Below are positions 37,075 through 46,677 of a stretch of 48,903 bases of DNA, piece after piece. Source of the DNA: Magnetococcales bacterium WMHbin3. GTDB lineage: Bacteria > Pseudomonadota > Magnetococcia > Magnetococcales > Magnetaquicoccaceae. How positions within the stretch are numbered: position 1 is the first letter of the stretch; the number at the start of each line of letters is the position of its first letter. The stretch spans positions 1-48,903 of the forward strand of contig PDZX01000029.1 of assembly GCA_002753185.1 (NCBI GenBank), written 5' to 3'. The translations under genes were made by a program, and so were the position numbers. The notes beneath the pieces were generated by a model. It was given only the letters and a program-made list of their open reading frames with translations, was not told where the DNA came from and did not search any database.

Positions 37075-38238
37075 ATGACCCGGATTCCCCTGGCAGTGCC
37101 GGATTTGACCGGCAACGAGGCCGCCTATCTGGCCGAATGCATTCGATCGACCTTCGTGTCGTCGGTGGGACCGTTCGTGGACCGTTTCGAGGCGATGGTG
37201 GCGCAAGCGAGCGGGGCGCGTCACGCGGTGGCGGTCTCCTCCGGGACCTGCGGGCTGCACGCGGCCCTGACCGCCCTGGGGGTGGGTCGGGACGACCTGG
37301 TGATCGTGCCGTCGCTGACTTTTATCGCCAGCGCCAACGCGGTGGCCCATTGCGGGGCCTCTCCCTGGCTGCTGGACGTGGACGAGGCGAGCTGGAATCT
37401 CTCCGGCGAGTTGCTGGAGGCGTGTCTGGAGCACCAGACCGTCACGCGGGCAGGGCAGGTGATCCATGCGGCCAGCGGGCGGCGGGTGGCGGCGGTGATG
37501 GCCGTGCATACCCTGGGTCTGCCCGCCGCCATGGAGACCATCGTCGCGGCGGCGCGGGGGCGGGGGGTGCCGGTGATCGCCGATGCCGCCGCCGCCCTGG
37601 GGGCCACCCGGCATGGCCGGCCCGTGGCGGCCCTGGGGGCCGATCTGACGGTCTTCTCCTTCAACGGCAACAAGACCATCACCTGTGGCGGGGGCGGGGC
37701 AGTGACCGGTGACGATCCGGAGTTGCTGGCCCTGGTACGCCATCTCACCACCACGGCGCGGCTGGGCGCCGACTACGAGCATGACCGGGTGGGGTTCAAC
37801 TACCGCATGACCAATCTGCAGGCCGCCGTGGGCTGCGCCCAGATGGAGCGCCTGGAGCCACTGGTGGCGGCCAAGCGGCGCATTCGCGCCCGTTACGACC
37901 AGGCCTTCGCCGGTCTGCCGACCGTGCTGCCCTTTCCCTCGTCCGGTGCAAGCGAGAGCGCCTGCTGGTTTTCCGGTTTTCTGATGCGCTCCACGGATGC
38001 GGGTCTGCCCGGCAGGGTGCGCGCCGCGCTGCTTTCCGCCGGGATCGATGCCCGTCCGTTCTGGAAGCCCCTGCATTTGCAGGCCCCTTATCGGGATGCG
38101 CCCTGCACCCCGCAGCCGGTGAGCGAGGCCCTCTGGCGACGGATCGTCACTCTGCCGTGCGCCTCATCGCTTGCCGAGGCGGATCAGGACCGGGTCGTTT
38201 CTGCCGTGCTGGCCTTTTTTGCCGAGGGGGAATTTTGA
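37075..38238 (+). CDS. legC: LegC-type aminotransferase (DegT/DnrJ/EryC1/StrS family)
   Basis: A 387-aa PLP-dependent sugar aminotransferase. The PLP lysine is K200 in FSFNGNK, and SFNGNK is the form typical of LegC-like enzymes. D170 (VIADAAAALGA) and SSGTCGLHAAL contact PLP. It probably converts a UDP-4-keto-6-deoxy sugar to the 4-amino sugar in a legionaminic-acid-like pathway. It follows the SDR gene by 9 bp, with ordered functions dehydratase then aminotransferase. The precise sugar is inferred. NeuB-like and CMP-synthase genes are not in the window. Confidence 0.8.
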   Translation: MTRIPLAVPDLTGNEAAYLAECIRSTFVSSVGPFVDRFEAMVAQASGARHAVAVSSGTCGLHAALTALGVGRDDLVIVPSLTFIASANAVAHCGASPWLLDVDEASWNLSGELLEACLEHQTVTRAGQVIHAASGRRVAAVMAVHTLGLPAAMETIVAAARGRGVPVIADAAAALGATRHGRPVAALGADLTVFSFNGNKTITCGGGGAVTGDDPELLALVRHLTTTARLGADYEHDRVGFNYRMTNLQAAVGCAQMERLEPLVAAKRRIRARYDQAFAGLPTVLPFPSSGASESACWFSGFLMRSTDAGLPGRVRAALLSAGIDARPFWKPLHLQAPYRDAPCTPQPVSEALWRRIVTLPCASSLAEADQDRVVSAVLAFFAEGEF

Positions 38239-38300
38239 ATTTTTTTATTGATTTTATTTGATTAATCAGATGGTCTTCTTTTTGCAATTGCAGAAACAAT

Positions 38301-38316
38301 CCCCGCCGGAGCGGGG
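38301..38316. other. hairpin in the leader of the nucleotidyltransferase gene
   Basis: CCCCGC (38301-38306), loop CGGA, GCGGGG (38311-38316), with a palindrome TGCAATTGCA at 38283-38292 just before. It lies in the 122-bp AT-rich spacer between legC and the next gene. No T-run follows the stem, so it is not a standard terminator for the plus strand. Confidence 0.5.
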
Positions 38317-38360
38317 AAGATCGCCATGACGATGCGTGCGTGAAAGGGAGACCTGGCAAG

Positions 38361-39425
38361 ATGACTCTGACTCGGGAACGTTGGCAACACATCCTGATCC
38401 GGCCCGAAACCTCGGTCCTGGATGCGATTCGCGTGATAGACAAAGGGGCGCTGCGTCTGGCGCTGGTGACCGATGCCGACCATCGTTTGCAAGGCGTGGT
38501 GACCGACGGGGATGTCCGCCGCGCCCTGCTGAAACGAATAGACATGAAGGAGCCGGTTATGAACATCATGAACGCCACGCCCACCTTTGCCCGCAAGGAG
38601 GACTCCAGGGAGCGCATCCTGGCGCTGATGAACCTCAAGACGATCGAACACATGCCGATCCTGGATGAGAAAGGCGCGGTGGTGGGGCTGGAAACCATGC
38701 ACAACCTGGCCGCCCCCATGCCGCGCGACAACTGGGTGACGCTCATGGCCGGCGGGCTTGGCTCGCGCCTCTCCCCGCTGACCGACATGGTCCCCAAACC
38801 GTTGCTCAAGGTGGGTTCCAAGCCGATCCTGGAGGTGATCCTGGAAAGCTTCATCGCCCATGGCTTCCGCAGGTTCTTCCTGTCGGTCAATTACCGCAAG
38901 GAGATGATCAAGGAGTATTTCGGCGATGGCGCGGCCTGGGGCGTGGAGATCGATTACCTGGAGGAGAACGGCCGGCTGGGCACGGCGGGTTCCCTGTCCC
39001 TGTTGCCGGAACGTCCGGAAAAACCCTTTTTCGTCATGAACGGCGACCTGTTGACCCGGATCAACTTTCAGCACGTGCTGGATTTCCATCTGGAACATCA
39101 CTCCCGCGCCACCCTGTGCGTGCGCAAGGTGGAACAGACCGTGCCGTATGGGGTGGTGCGTCTCGACAACCACCGCCTGTTGACCATCGAGGAGAAACCG
39201 GTGCAGGAATACTTCGTCAATGCCGGCATCTATCTCCTGGATCCAGAGGTCCTGACCCTGATTCCCCATGGGCAGTATTTCGACATGCCGACTCTGTTTC
39301 AGCGCGTCATCAAGCAGGGCGAGGTCACGGCGGCCTTTCCGTTTCTGGATTACTGGATGGACATCGGTCGCCGTTCGGATTTTCGGCAGGCGTGCCGGGA
39401 CTATCCGGAAGTGTTTGCGGCGTGA
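38361..39425 (+). CDS. ptmE: CBS-domain sugar nucleotidyltransferase (PtmE-like)
   Basis: A 354-aa protein. Two CBS repeats (about 1-115) precede a sugar-1-phosphate nucleotidyltransferase domain with the signature GGLGSRLSPLT (131-141), the PKPLL segment and FFVMNGDLLT. PtmE in Campylobacter makes GDP-glucosamine for legionaminic acid, so this enzyme fits the LegC neighbour. The start at 38361 is preceded by GGGAG 11 bases upstream; an upstream GTG (38340) is less likely. It may have its own promoter in the AT-rich 122-bp spacer. It ends 12 bp before the convergent Sel1 gene. Confidence 0.82.
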   Translation: MTLTRERWQHILIRPETSVLDAIRVIDKGALRLALVTDADHRLQGVVTDGDVRRALLKRIDMKEPVMNIMNATPTFARKEDSRERILALMNLKTIEHMPILDEKGAVVGLETMHNLAAPMPRDNWVTLMAGGLGSRLSPLTDMVPKPLLKVGSKPILEVILESFIAHGFRRFFLSVNYRKEMIKEYFGDGAAWGVEIDYLEENGRLGTAGSLSLLPERPEKPFFVMNGDLLTRINFQHVLDFHLEHHSRATLCVRKVEQTVPYGVVRLDNHRLLTIEEKPVQEYFVNAGIYLLDPEVLTLIPHGQYFDMPTLFQRVIKQGEVTAAFPFLDYWMDIGRRSDFRQACRDYPEVFAA

Positions 39426-39437
39426 GGGTGGTGGGGG

Positions 39438-40022
39438 TCAGCATCCATAGAAAAGTCTTTTGATTTGCGGCCAGATCCCCTCGTTCGGCCTTGGCACGCA
39501 AAGCTTGATATAATTGTTGACAATATCAGGGTTGGTGAATTTGAGTCGCTCCAAGATGGACACAGCCTCGCGGCTGCCCCTCAGGGCAGCCCTGCCATAC
39601 CATTTGACGGCATTTTTGATGTCCTTGGCGACGCCGTTGCCGGATTCGAACATCCCACCCAGCAGGATCTGGGCGTGGACGTTGTTCCCCCATGCGGCCT
39701 TGACCAGCCATTTGCGCGCCTCGCCGGGATCGGATTGTTGCAACCCCAGCCCCTTGAAGTACATCAGGCCGATCAGGTAGGCCGCTTCCAGATCGCCCTC
39801 TCTTTCCGCATAGCGCAGGTAGATCATGGCCTGCTGATAATTTCCCTCCCGATATTTTTTTTGGCCCATGCGGGAATCGGCCTCTGGATCCTTTGCCGTG
39901 CTCAGCGAAGGAGGGAGGGGAGGGGGCTTGTCGGCCAGGGCGGTTTGCGGGTGGCCGATCGCGAGGAGAAGCAGGATGGCGCGGAATATGATGTGCGGGA
40001 GGAAGGGGGCAGGTCTGTTCAT
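39438..40022 (-). CDS. exported Sel1-repeat protein
   Basis: A 194-aa protein with an N-terminal signal peptide (about 1-30, ending TALADKP). It carries SLR/TPR-like repeats at about 50-160, for example AAYLIGLMYFKGLGLQQ and AQILLGGMFESGNGVAKD. Such repeats bind proteins. It is separated by 129 bp from the upstream 761-aa gene on the same strand, so it may be the last gene of that set. Two cysteines near the C terminus (KLCVPRP, YGC) could form a disulphide. Confidence 0.75.
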   Translation of the reverse strand: MNRPAPFLPHIIFRAILLLLAIGHPQTALADKPPPLPPSLSTAKDPEADSRMGQKKYREGNYQQAMIYLRYAEREGDLEAAYLIGLMYFKGLGLQQSDPGEARKWLVKAAWGNNVHAQILLGGMFESGNGVAKDIKNAVKWYGRAALRGSREAVSILERLKFTNPDIVNNYIKLCVPRPNEGIWPQIKRLFYGC

Positions 40023-40151
40023 TGTTGCTGGACCGTGCGAGTGGGGATCCGCGTTGTTCCGATCCGGTCGCGGTCGCCGGGCATGGACGGAATTATATTC
40101 CGCCGGATCCTTGTGCGCAACGGAAATTCCTCAAGTTTAGGAATGTGAGCG

Positions 40152-42437
40152 TCAACGTGACTTTTCCTCGCCCATCCAGACCATGCGTATCACCATTCCG
40201 GCGGGATCGGCCACCCGGCCATCCCATGCCCCATCGGCGGAAGGAGGCTCCGGCGCGAGGCGCAGCCGGCGCGAGGCGTCCCGCAACCGGACCAGATAAC
40301 AGCGCCGGCAATCCAGGGCAGTGAACTCGGCCAGGTCCGGCCAGGAACCCAGCCATGCGGCCGGGTCGCCCGGCAGGCCGATGCGCCGGGCCAACTCCTG
40401 ACCCAGCAGCCACTCCCGGCTCTCCCAGACCATCCGCAAGGTTTCCGAATCGGTGCTCTCGATCCGCAAACGGCCCACCGGCAGGTCGCCGACCCGGTTT
40501 TCCAGGCTTGGGGGGGCAGCCGTCAACAGAGCGGTTGGCGGGACCGGGCGGGGGGCGATCTCCTCGTTGGGGCCACGCAGTCGTTCGGGGGGAGCCGGGC
40601 CGCTCCACGCGCCGGAAGAGGGGACGAAATCGCTCCGGCCTCCCAACGATACCCCGCCATGGAGAAACCGCCATCCCCCGCCTTGGGCGTAAGGGGCCGA
40701 TTTCAGAATGGGAAAACTCTCCGTGTCGATGCCCCGGTGACCGCGTGGCAAGAAGGCTACCCGCGCTGCGGGGGGCTGGGGAAAACGGGGTTGGCCCCTG
40801 GCCCACTCCGGGAACCAGGCGGAACGGTCCACCGCAACCCTCGCCAGGAACGCCAGACGCTGCGAGGCGTTGCGTTGCGCGAGCCAGCCCAGCGCCAAGC
40901 TCCAGCGCATGATGGCGTCGAGACGCTGGAATTCCGGTTCGTAATGGGCTACCTCCTCGTAATGGTCGTTCCACCACCCCAGAAAGGCCCCTGTGGCCCC
41001 GTTGGCCTCCTCTTCTTGACCGGGCAGCAAGGGATCGGAAGAGGCGGCATGCACACGGGTTGCGCTCCCGGCCAGCAGCAGTTTTTCCCCATGCATGGCA
41101 TGGCCGGAGCGACGCGGCCCGAACCAGAGGCGGGTGTCGGGCCGCGTGGTCATCTCATGCCAATACAAAGGCGACACCACCACGCGCGGAATCGGCACGA
41201 AATCCTCAATCTCTCTTACCGGGGCCAGCGATCCGTCGTCCATGCCCCACAACTTGGCCAACAGATCGGTCAAAAACAGGGTCATGCCCACCCCGGTCCC
41301 CTGCAGGTTGCCGTCGTAGCGCGCGTACTGGAAACGGTTTTTCAGCACCGTGCAGGAGGCCATCTCGCGGACGAAGCGCCCCCATCCCTCATCGCGCACC
41401 GCAGCCCGGAAACGGGCCATCCGTTCCGCGTTCCAGGCGTTTTCCACCGGCTTGCCGGCGCAGGAGGCGAGGAACTCCAGAAACCGGATCGCCAGGGCGT
41501 CTTCCAGGGGACGCGGGTCCGCGCCCTGGCTTGCGATTTTGTTCAATAACAGGAATAAATCATCGCTGTCACGGCGGAGCAGGGCCGCTTCCGTGTCGGC
41601 GAGGGCCTGTTCCGGGGCCTCGCGCAACAGGGTTGTCAGCAGGGGGGCCAGCCGTTCCCGGAAGAAGCGGGGCAGCGTCTCGTGGTCGAAGAGCGGCTCC
41701 AGGGAGAAACCCATGCCCCCCTTCTGGTCGTCGCCCAGGGCGCGTTCGGCCTGCCACAGGGCCGCCACGTCCTCGGCGTTCACCCCCAGGCGCGAGGCAG
41801 CGAGGCGTTTGCGTCCCATGAGACGCACCTGGCCATCCCCCTCCAGCGCCAGGCCCAGCAACAGGTCCGTGTCGCGCAGAAACGCCTCCAGGTCCGGCAA
41901 TGTAGAGAGAATGCGTTCCTGGTAGCCGCTGGCGGCGGTGAAGAGTGGCTGGCCCGGTTCCTCTTTTTCCGGGTGGAGATTGGCGAAAGAATCGTCGGAG
42001 AGGCGGTAGGCGAAGGGACGCACGACCTGCGGGATGACCCCGGTGCGCAGACGGTGGCGGTCGGCCATGCCTGTCAACAGATTCTGGCGCTGCTCACGGT
42101 CGAGACCAGCAGGGAGCAGGACCAGCAGGGTGTGATCGTCGATGGAGCGCTCCCTGGTGACGCCGAACTCCCACTCCCCCAGGGAGCGCAGATAGGGCAG
42201 GCGCAGGGCGGGCATGGCGGTGAGTTCCCGTTGGCGTGTCGCGGGGGGGAGGTTCTGATCCGCGAGCAGGGCGGCCAGCATCAGCCAGTCGCGCTGCTGC
42301 TCCCGCCAGTCGCGGGCCGTGAAACGCTGCCGGGTGACGGCATCCACCCGCATGTCGATGGTGGTTGGCGCCAACCAGGCCTCGCCTGGCAACAGGCAGG
42401 CCAGGATCGACAGCGCGGTCAGGAGGGGGCGGGGCAT
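40152..42437 (-). CDS. large exported protein of unknown function
   Basis: A 761-aa protein that I do not recognise. It begins with a signal peptide (MPRPLLTALSILACLLPGEA) and has no clear membrane segments afterwards, so it is probably periplasmic or secreted. It is rich in Arg, Leu, Trp and Pro. A Pro/Gly-rich stretch lies around 640-680, and isolated cysteines at about 345, 370 and 720 do not form a motif I know. Its start lies within the last 19 bp of the upstream Sel1 gene, so the two are co-expressed. This tight coupling suggests a shared envelope role with the Sel1 proteins. Confidence 0.7.
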   Translation of the reverse strand: MPRPLLTALSILACLLPGEAWLAPTTIDMRVDAVTRQRFTARDWREQQRDWLMLAALLADQNLPPATRQRELTAMPALRLPYLRSLGEWEFGVTRERSIDDHTLLVLLPAGLDREQRQNLLTGMADRHRLRTGVIPQVVRPFAYRLSDDSFANLHPEKEEPGQPLFTAASGYQERILSTLPDLEAFLRDTDLLLGLALEGDGQVRLMGRKRLAASRLGVNAEDVAALWQAERALGDDQKGGMGFSLEPLFDHETLPRFFRERLAPLLTTLLREAPEQALADTEAALLRRDSDDLFLLLNKIASQGADPRPLEDALAIRFLEFLASCAGKPVENAWNAERMARFRAAVRDEGWGRFVREMASCTVLKNRFQYARYDGNLQGTGVGMTLFLTDLLAKLWGMDDGSLAPVREIEDFVPIPRVVVSPLYWHEMTTRPDTRLWFGPRRSGHAMHGEKLLLAGSATRVHAASSDPLLPGQEEEANGATGAFLGWWNDHYEEVAHYEPEFQRLDAIMRWSLALGWLAQRNASQRLAFLARVAVDRSAWFPEWARGQPRFPQPPAARVAFLPRGHRGIDTESFPILKSAPYAQGGGWRFLHGGVSLGGRSDFVPSSGAWSGPAPPERLRGPNEEIAPRPVPPTALLTAAPPSLENRVGDLPVGRLRIESTDSETLRMVWESREWLLGQELARRIGLPGDPAAWLGSWPDLAEFTALDCRRCYLVRLRDASRRLRLAPEPPSADGAWDGRVADPAGMVIRMVWMGEEKSR

Positions 42438-43012
42438 GCGCGAGGGTCCGGTTGCCAGTCGCGCGCCATGCGGATGGCCTCGTCGAGACGCTCCGGGGGG
42501 ATGCGGCAGGCAAGGCGGTCCCGATCCGGTCGGGCGTCCGGATAGTGCCGCACGGCGGCCCTCTCCAGCCAGAGAAAGGCTTGCAGGTCATCCTTCGGCA
42601 GGCCGTGACCGCGATAATACATCAGGCCGGTGTGGTACATGGCGTAAGAATCCCCTTGCCGGGCCGCCAGGAGCAGATATTTGGCCGCCTCGGCATGGTC
42701 CTCAGGTACGCCGTCGCCGTCGCGCAGCATCTGTCCGAGATTGAGCCGGGCATAAAGATCCCCCTGGTCGGCGGCCATGCGAAACCAGCGTGCCGCCTGG
42801 ACGCCATCCTCCGGCACCCCGTCGCCGTCGCGGTAGAGGCATGCCAGGCTATTTTGGGCATAGGCGTCGCCCTGTTCGGCGGCCAGTTGGAAACAGCGCA
42901 ACGCCCGGTCGGGATTTCTGGCCACGCCGTTGCCGTCCCGGAATTGGCCGCCGAGCAGGTACAAGGCGTGCGCCCCTTCCTGCCGGGCCGCAGCGATCCA
43001 CTCCTCGCTCAT
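42419..43012 (-). CDS. Sel1-repeat protein
   Basis: A 197-aa protein made almost entirely of four Sel1-like 36-residue repeats: ALYLLGGQFRDGNGVARNPD, AQNSLACLYRDGDGVPED, ARLNLGQMLRDGDGVPED and AMYHTGLMYYRGHGLPKD. There is no signal peptide, so it is probably cytoplasmic. The start at 43012 overlaps the upstream glycosyltransferase stop as ATGA. It overlaps the 761-aa gene by 19 bp downstream. It may act as an adaptor for its neighbours. Confidence 0.82.
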   Translation of the reverse strand: MSEEWIAAARQEGAHALYLLGGQFRDGNGVARNPDRALRCFQLAAEQGDAYAQNSLACLYRDGDGVPEDGVQAARWFRMAADQGDLYARLNLGQMLRDGDGVPEDHAEAAKYLLLAARQGDSYAMYHTGLMYYRGHGLPKDDLQAFLWLERAAVRHYPDARPDRDRLACRIPPERLDEAIRMARDWQPDPRACPAPS

Positions 43013-44697
43013 GAGACATCTCCTGTCATGGTTCTTATTAAATTGTTTTTCACCAGTTGCACCACTCCCGCCCAGTCGCCGGGCGCGCTCTGGCGGAAGA
43101 TGCGCATTGCCTCCGGATACCAGGGCGAATCGTGACGGTGTTGCAGCCAGCGCCAATCGGTCACCCCGGCGGGCAGCAACAGCCAGCAGGGCTTGCGCAG
43201 GGCGCCGGCCAGATGGGGTACGGCGGTATCGACGCCGATCACCAGGTCCAGATGGGCGATCAACGCCGCCGTGTCCGCGAAATCATGGATGACATCGCTC
43301 ATGGAACGCAAGGGTTGACCCGGCGGCGGGGTAAGCGCCTCCTCCGCGTCGGGACCCTTTTGCAGGGAGAAGAATTCCACTCCCGGAACCTCCCACAAGG
43401 GGGCCAGCGCCGCCAGACCCGGCAGGCTGCGTCTGGCATCGCTGCGCAGGGCCGGATTGCCCCGCCAGACCAGGCCCACCCGCAACCCCCGTCCGGGAGC
43501 GAGGCGTTTTTTCCATGCCTCCAGCAGATGTGGCGGCGGGGCCAGATAGGGCAGGCCGGCGGGAATGGCGTCAACCCACCTGGGGATGGAGAGCAAAGGC
43601 GTGTAAAAATCGTATCGCAAGTGCTCCGGGACGTGGGGGGTGACCGTCAAGCGCGCGGGATCGGCCAGGGAACACAGCAACCGTTCCAGGGCGGGATGGC
43701 AGACCAGGGTGATGGCTTGCGCGCCTCTCTCCAGCAGCCACGGCACGTAGCGGCAGAACTGAATCTGATCCCCGCACCCCTGTTCCGCCAGAATCAAAAA
43801 GCTTTTGCCCGTCGGATCCTCGCCCCGCCAGAGGGGCAACGGCGGGATGGCGATCCGTACTCCCCCCCATGCCGGATCGAGATGAAAACGGGCCTCGTAC
43901 AGGGGCCACCCTTCCGCGAAGCGGCCCTGGGAGAGCAGCAGCATGCCCAGATGCCAATACGCCTCCGCATGACCCGGCGCCAGCGCCCTGCGGAAGGCGG
44001 CCTCCGCTTCCGGTTGCCGGTCGAGTTCCCGCAGCACGCAGCCATGGAGATGGTGCAGATCCGCCTGATCCGGGTGCAGGGTCAGGGCGTCTTGCAATAC
44101 GGCCACAGCCTCGGCGTGGCGTTCCCGTTCGTTGAGGAGGAGGGCGAGGTTTTGCCAGGGCGTTGCGTTGGCGGGTTGCATGGTGATGGCCATGCGGAAG
44201 GCGCTTTCGGCCTCGGCCAGGCGTCCCCGTTGGTGCAGGATCACGCCGCGCAGGTCATGCGCCGCCGCCAGTTGGGGTTTCAGCGACACGGCGCGTTCCA
44301 GGAGCACAAGGGCCTCGTCCCCCCCGCCGGTCCCGTGCAGGAGGGTCACCAATTGGTAAAAAACCTCGGCGAAGTTGGGGTTCAGGCGCAAGGCCGCGCG
44401 GAAGGCGGCCTCGGCCTCTTCGGCGCGGCCCGCCTCGGCCAGCAGATTGCCGAGATTGTGGTATGCCTCGGCATAACCGGGATGCAGGCGCAACGCCTGA
44501 CGCCACAGTGCCTCGGCCAGTCCCGGTTCGCCCAGATTCATGCGGCAGGCGGCGGCCAGATTGAGCAGCACCGGATCGGGGCGCTCCCGCTCCATCCAGT
44601 CGCCAGCGGCCTGCAGGGCCAGGTCCGGCCTGCCCGAGGCGAAATGAGCGATGGCGACCTTGCGGACCTCCTCCAGGGTGGTGGGCCGGGGCGTCAT
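43009..44697 (-). CDS. TPR-repeat glycosyltransferase (GT9/OGT-like)
   Basis: A 562-aa protein with an N-terminal TPR array (about 1-280; AYHNLGNLLAEAGRAEEAEA is a clear unit). A GT-B-like C-terminal domain contains LILAEQGCGDQIQF, VGLVWRGNPALRSDARR and GVDTAVPHLAGALRKPCW. It is the third member of the family seen in this window and has more TPRs than the tandem pair. It starts 2 bp after the MCP stop and is coupled to the Sel1 gene by ATGA. The substrate is unknown. A role in modifying a protein in a motility or envelope context is inferred. Confidence 0.82.
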   Translation of the reverse strand: MTPRPTTLEEVRKVAIAHFASGRPDLALQAAGDWMERERPDPVLLNLAAACRMNLGEPGLAEALWRQALRLHPGYAEAYHNLGNLLAEAGRAEEAEAAFRAALRLNPNFAEVFYQLVTLLHGTGGGDEALVLLERAVSLKPQLAAAHDLRGVILHQRGRLAEAESAFRMAITMQPANATPWQNLALLLNERERHAEAVAVLQDALTLHPDQADLHHLHGCVLRELDRQPEAEAAFRRALAPGHAEAYWHLGMLLLSQGRFAEGWPLYEARFHLDPAWGGVRIAIPPLPLWRGEDPTGKSFLILAEQGCGDQIQFCRYVPWLLERGAQAITLVCHPALERLLCSLADPARLTVTPHVPEHLRYDFYTPLLSIPRWVDAIPAGLPYLAPPPHLLEAWKKRLAPGRGLRVGLVWRGNPALRSDARRSLPGLAALAPLWEVPGVEFFSLQKGPDAEEALTPPPGQPLRSMSDVIHDFADTAALIAHLDLVIGVDTAVPHLAGALRKPCWLLLPAGVTDWRWLQHRHDSPWYPEAMRIFRQSAPGDWAGVVQLVKNNLIRTMTGDVS

Positions 44698-44699
44698 GC

Positions 44700-46568
44700 T
44701 TACAGCTTGAAGAACTCCAGCGCCTGTTGCAGGGTGCCGGCCTGGGAGGCCAGATCATCGGCGGTGGCCGCCAGTTCCTCGGCGGAAGCGGCATTCTGCT
44801 GGAGAACCTGATCGAGTTGCTGGATCGCAGAGTTGACCTGAGAGGCGCCCTGGGACTGCTCCACGGAGCCGTTGGCGATCTCGGCGACGAGTTGGGCGGT
44901 CTTGCGGATGTTGGGCACCAGTTGGGCGAGAAGTTGGCCGGCCTGTTCCGAGACATGAACGCTGGTGGCGGAGAGCCTGGTGATCTCGCCGGCGGCGGTC
45001 TGGCTGCGTTCCGCCAGTTTTCTCACCTCGGCGGCCACCACGGCGAACCCCTTGCCGTGCTCCCCGGCGCGCGCCGCCTCGATGGCGGCGTTGAGCGCCA
45101 ACAGATTGGTCTGGCGGGCGATCTCCTCGATGATGTTGATCTTGCTGGCGATCTGACGCATGGCATCCACGGCTTGCGTCACGGCCAAGCCGCTTTTGTG
45201 CGCCTCGTCGGCGGCGACCCTGGCCATCTTTTCGGTGGTCTGGGCATTGTCGGTGTTTTGCTGGATGTTGGCGGCCATCTGCTCCATGGCGGCGGAGGTC
45301 TCCTCGATGGAGGCGGCCTGTTCCGTGGCCCCCTGGGAGAGGGTCTGCGAGCCGGCGCTGGTGGTGCTGCTTTGCGAGACGATGTTGACGCCCACCTCCA
45401 ACAGGGTGGAGACGGTCGAGCGCAGATTGTTGACCATGGTCTCCATGGCGGCGTAGATGCCGGTTTTGGCACGGGAATCGAAGGTGACGTTCAACTCGCC
45501 CGTGGCGATGCGTGACACCATGGCGGCCACCTCGGAGGGTTCTCCCCCCATCTGATGCAGGATTGCCCTGGCCACGAGCATGCCGATCAGGACGCCGATC
45601 ACCACCACGAGGGAGGTGAAGATCAGATAGCCCCAGAAGAAGGACGCAGCCTCGGTGTGCATTGTCCTGGTGCGGCTTTCCAGGCTGTGGGAGAGGTGGT
45701 CTTCTACTTCCTTGAGGAGGTTGATCTTGTCGGTGATGGTGGCGAACCACTGGTTGGGATCCACGCCGAACTTGCCCTCGTTGGCCTTGGCCATGGCGGT
45801 GGCGCGCATTTTCTCCACTTCGGCCACGGCCGGGGCGGCCATTTTGGTTTTGTAGAAATCCCGCTGTTCCGGGCTGGCCAGGGAGTCGAACACCCCCAGG
45901 TAGGCGTTCTGTTCGGTGACCAGGGCGATGAAGCGCGGATACATCCCCTCGGCGAAGGCGTCCTTGGCGAAGGTGTTGGTGATGACGGCCCGTTCCTGCC
46001 CGGCCCGTTCCTTGGCGAGCAGGAAATGGACATAGCCCCCGGTCATGGCGGAGAGTTCCGGGGTGGAGGAGAGTTTCGGCAGGGCGCCCACCACGTTGAG
46101 CAGGTCGGCGATCGTTTTGGTGTAGAATTTGATGGCCTCCGGCCCGCTGATGGAGAGTGCCAGCACCTGTTTGCGCATTTCCGGGGTTTTGGTCAGGTTG
46201 GCCAGGCCGCTGGTGAGGGAATCGTTGAATTGCGCTCCGTAGGCGCGGCTGTCGAACCCTTGCAGGAAGATTTGCAATTGTTTAGCCTTTTCATCGGAGT
46301 CCTGCTGCTGTTTTGGCAGTTGGTCGGCGAATTTCTTGCCCTGGCTGCCCAGGAAGCCGGCGCTCATGCCGCGTTCTTTTTGCAGTTCGTGGACCAGGGC
46401 GCTGATGCGCACCCCCAGGCTGGAGAGGCCGTTCATGGCTTCCATGCGGTTCATCAGGATGTGTTTTTCGTAAATGCCGGCGCCGCCGAAGCCGATCATG
46501 ACCGCCATGGGCAGAAAGAGCATGATCAGGATTTGGGTACGCAGTTTGATTTGTCCGAGGATCGACAT
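44700..46568 (-). CDS. methyl-accepting chemotaxis protein with NIT sensor domain
   Basis: A 622-aa transmembrane chemoreceptor. TM1 spans about 13-33. The periplasmic NIT-type domain (about 50-300) begins [18 protein letters not shown], the hallmark of nitrate/nitrite-sensing NIT domains. TM2 lies at about 310-335, followed by HAMP (about 335-390). The signalling domain contains the hairpin tip [22 protein letters not shown] followed by [10 protein letters not shown]. It controls CheA activity. Nitrate or nitrite is a possible ligand by family but unproven. It is the first gene of a five-gene array ending with Sel1 at 39438. Confidence 0.9.
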   Translation of the reverse strand: MSILGQIKLRTQILIMLFLPMAVMIGFGGAGIYEKHILMNRMEAMNGLSSLGVRISALVHELQKERGMSAGFLGSQGKKFADQLPKQQQDSDEKAKQLQIFLQGFDSRAYGAQFNDSLTSGLANLTKTPEMRKQVLALSISGPEAIKFYTKTIADLLNVVGALPKLSSTPELSAMTGGYVHFLLAKERAGQERAVITNTFAKDAFAEGMYPRFIALVTEQNAYLGVFDSLASPEQRDFYKTKMAAPAVAEVEKMRATAMAKANEGKFGVDPNQWFATITDKINLLKEVEDHLSHSLESRTRTMHTEAASFFWGYLIFTSLVVVIGVLIGMLVARAILHQMGGEPSEVAAMVSRIATGELNVTFDSRAKTGIYAAMETMVNNLRSTVSTLLEVGVNIVSQSSTTSAGSQTLSQGATEQAASIEETSAAMEQMAANIQQNTDNAQTTEKMARVAADEAHKSGLAVTQAVDAMRQIASKINIIEEIARQTNLLALNAAIEAARAGEHGKGFAVVAAEVRKLAERSQTAAGEITRLSATSVHVSEQAGQLLAQLVPNIRKTAQLVAEIANGSVEQSQGASQVNSAIQQLDQVLQQNAASAEELAATADDLASQAGTLQQALEFFKL

Positions 46569-46677
46569 CTGTTTCCACCCCCCTGGTGATGGTGAACGGT
46601 TGCTGTTTGGATAATTGGGGATAGAATCTTATCTCACAGGATGGAGTATTGGAAACCATTTTCGGTGCGGATGGATC

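Noticed and set aside
38301..38316. Rho-independent terminator after legC
   Set aside because: The stem is good but no T-run follows on the plus strand.
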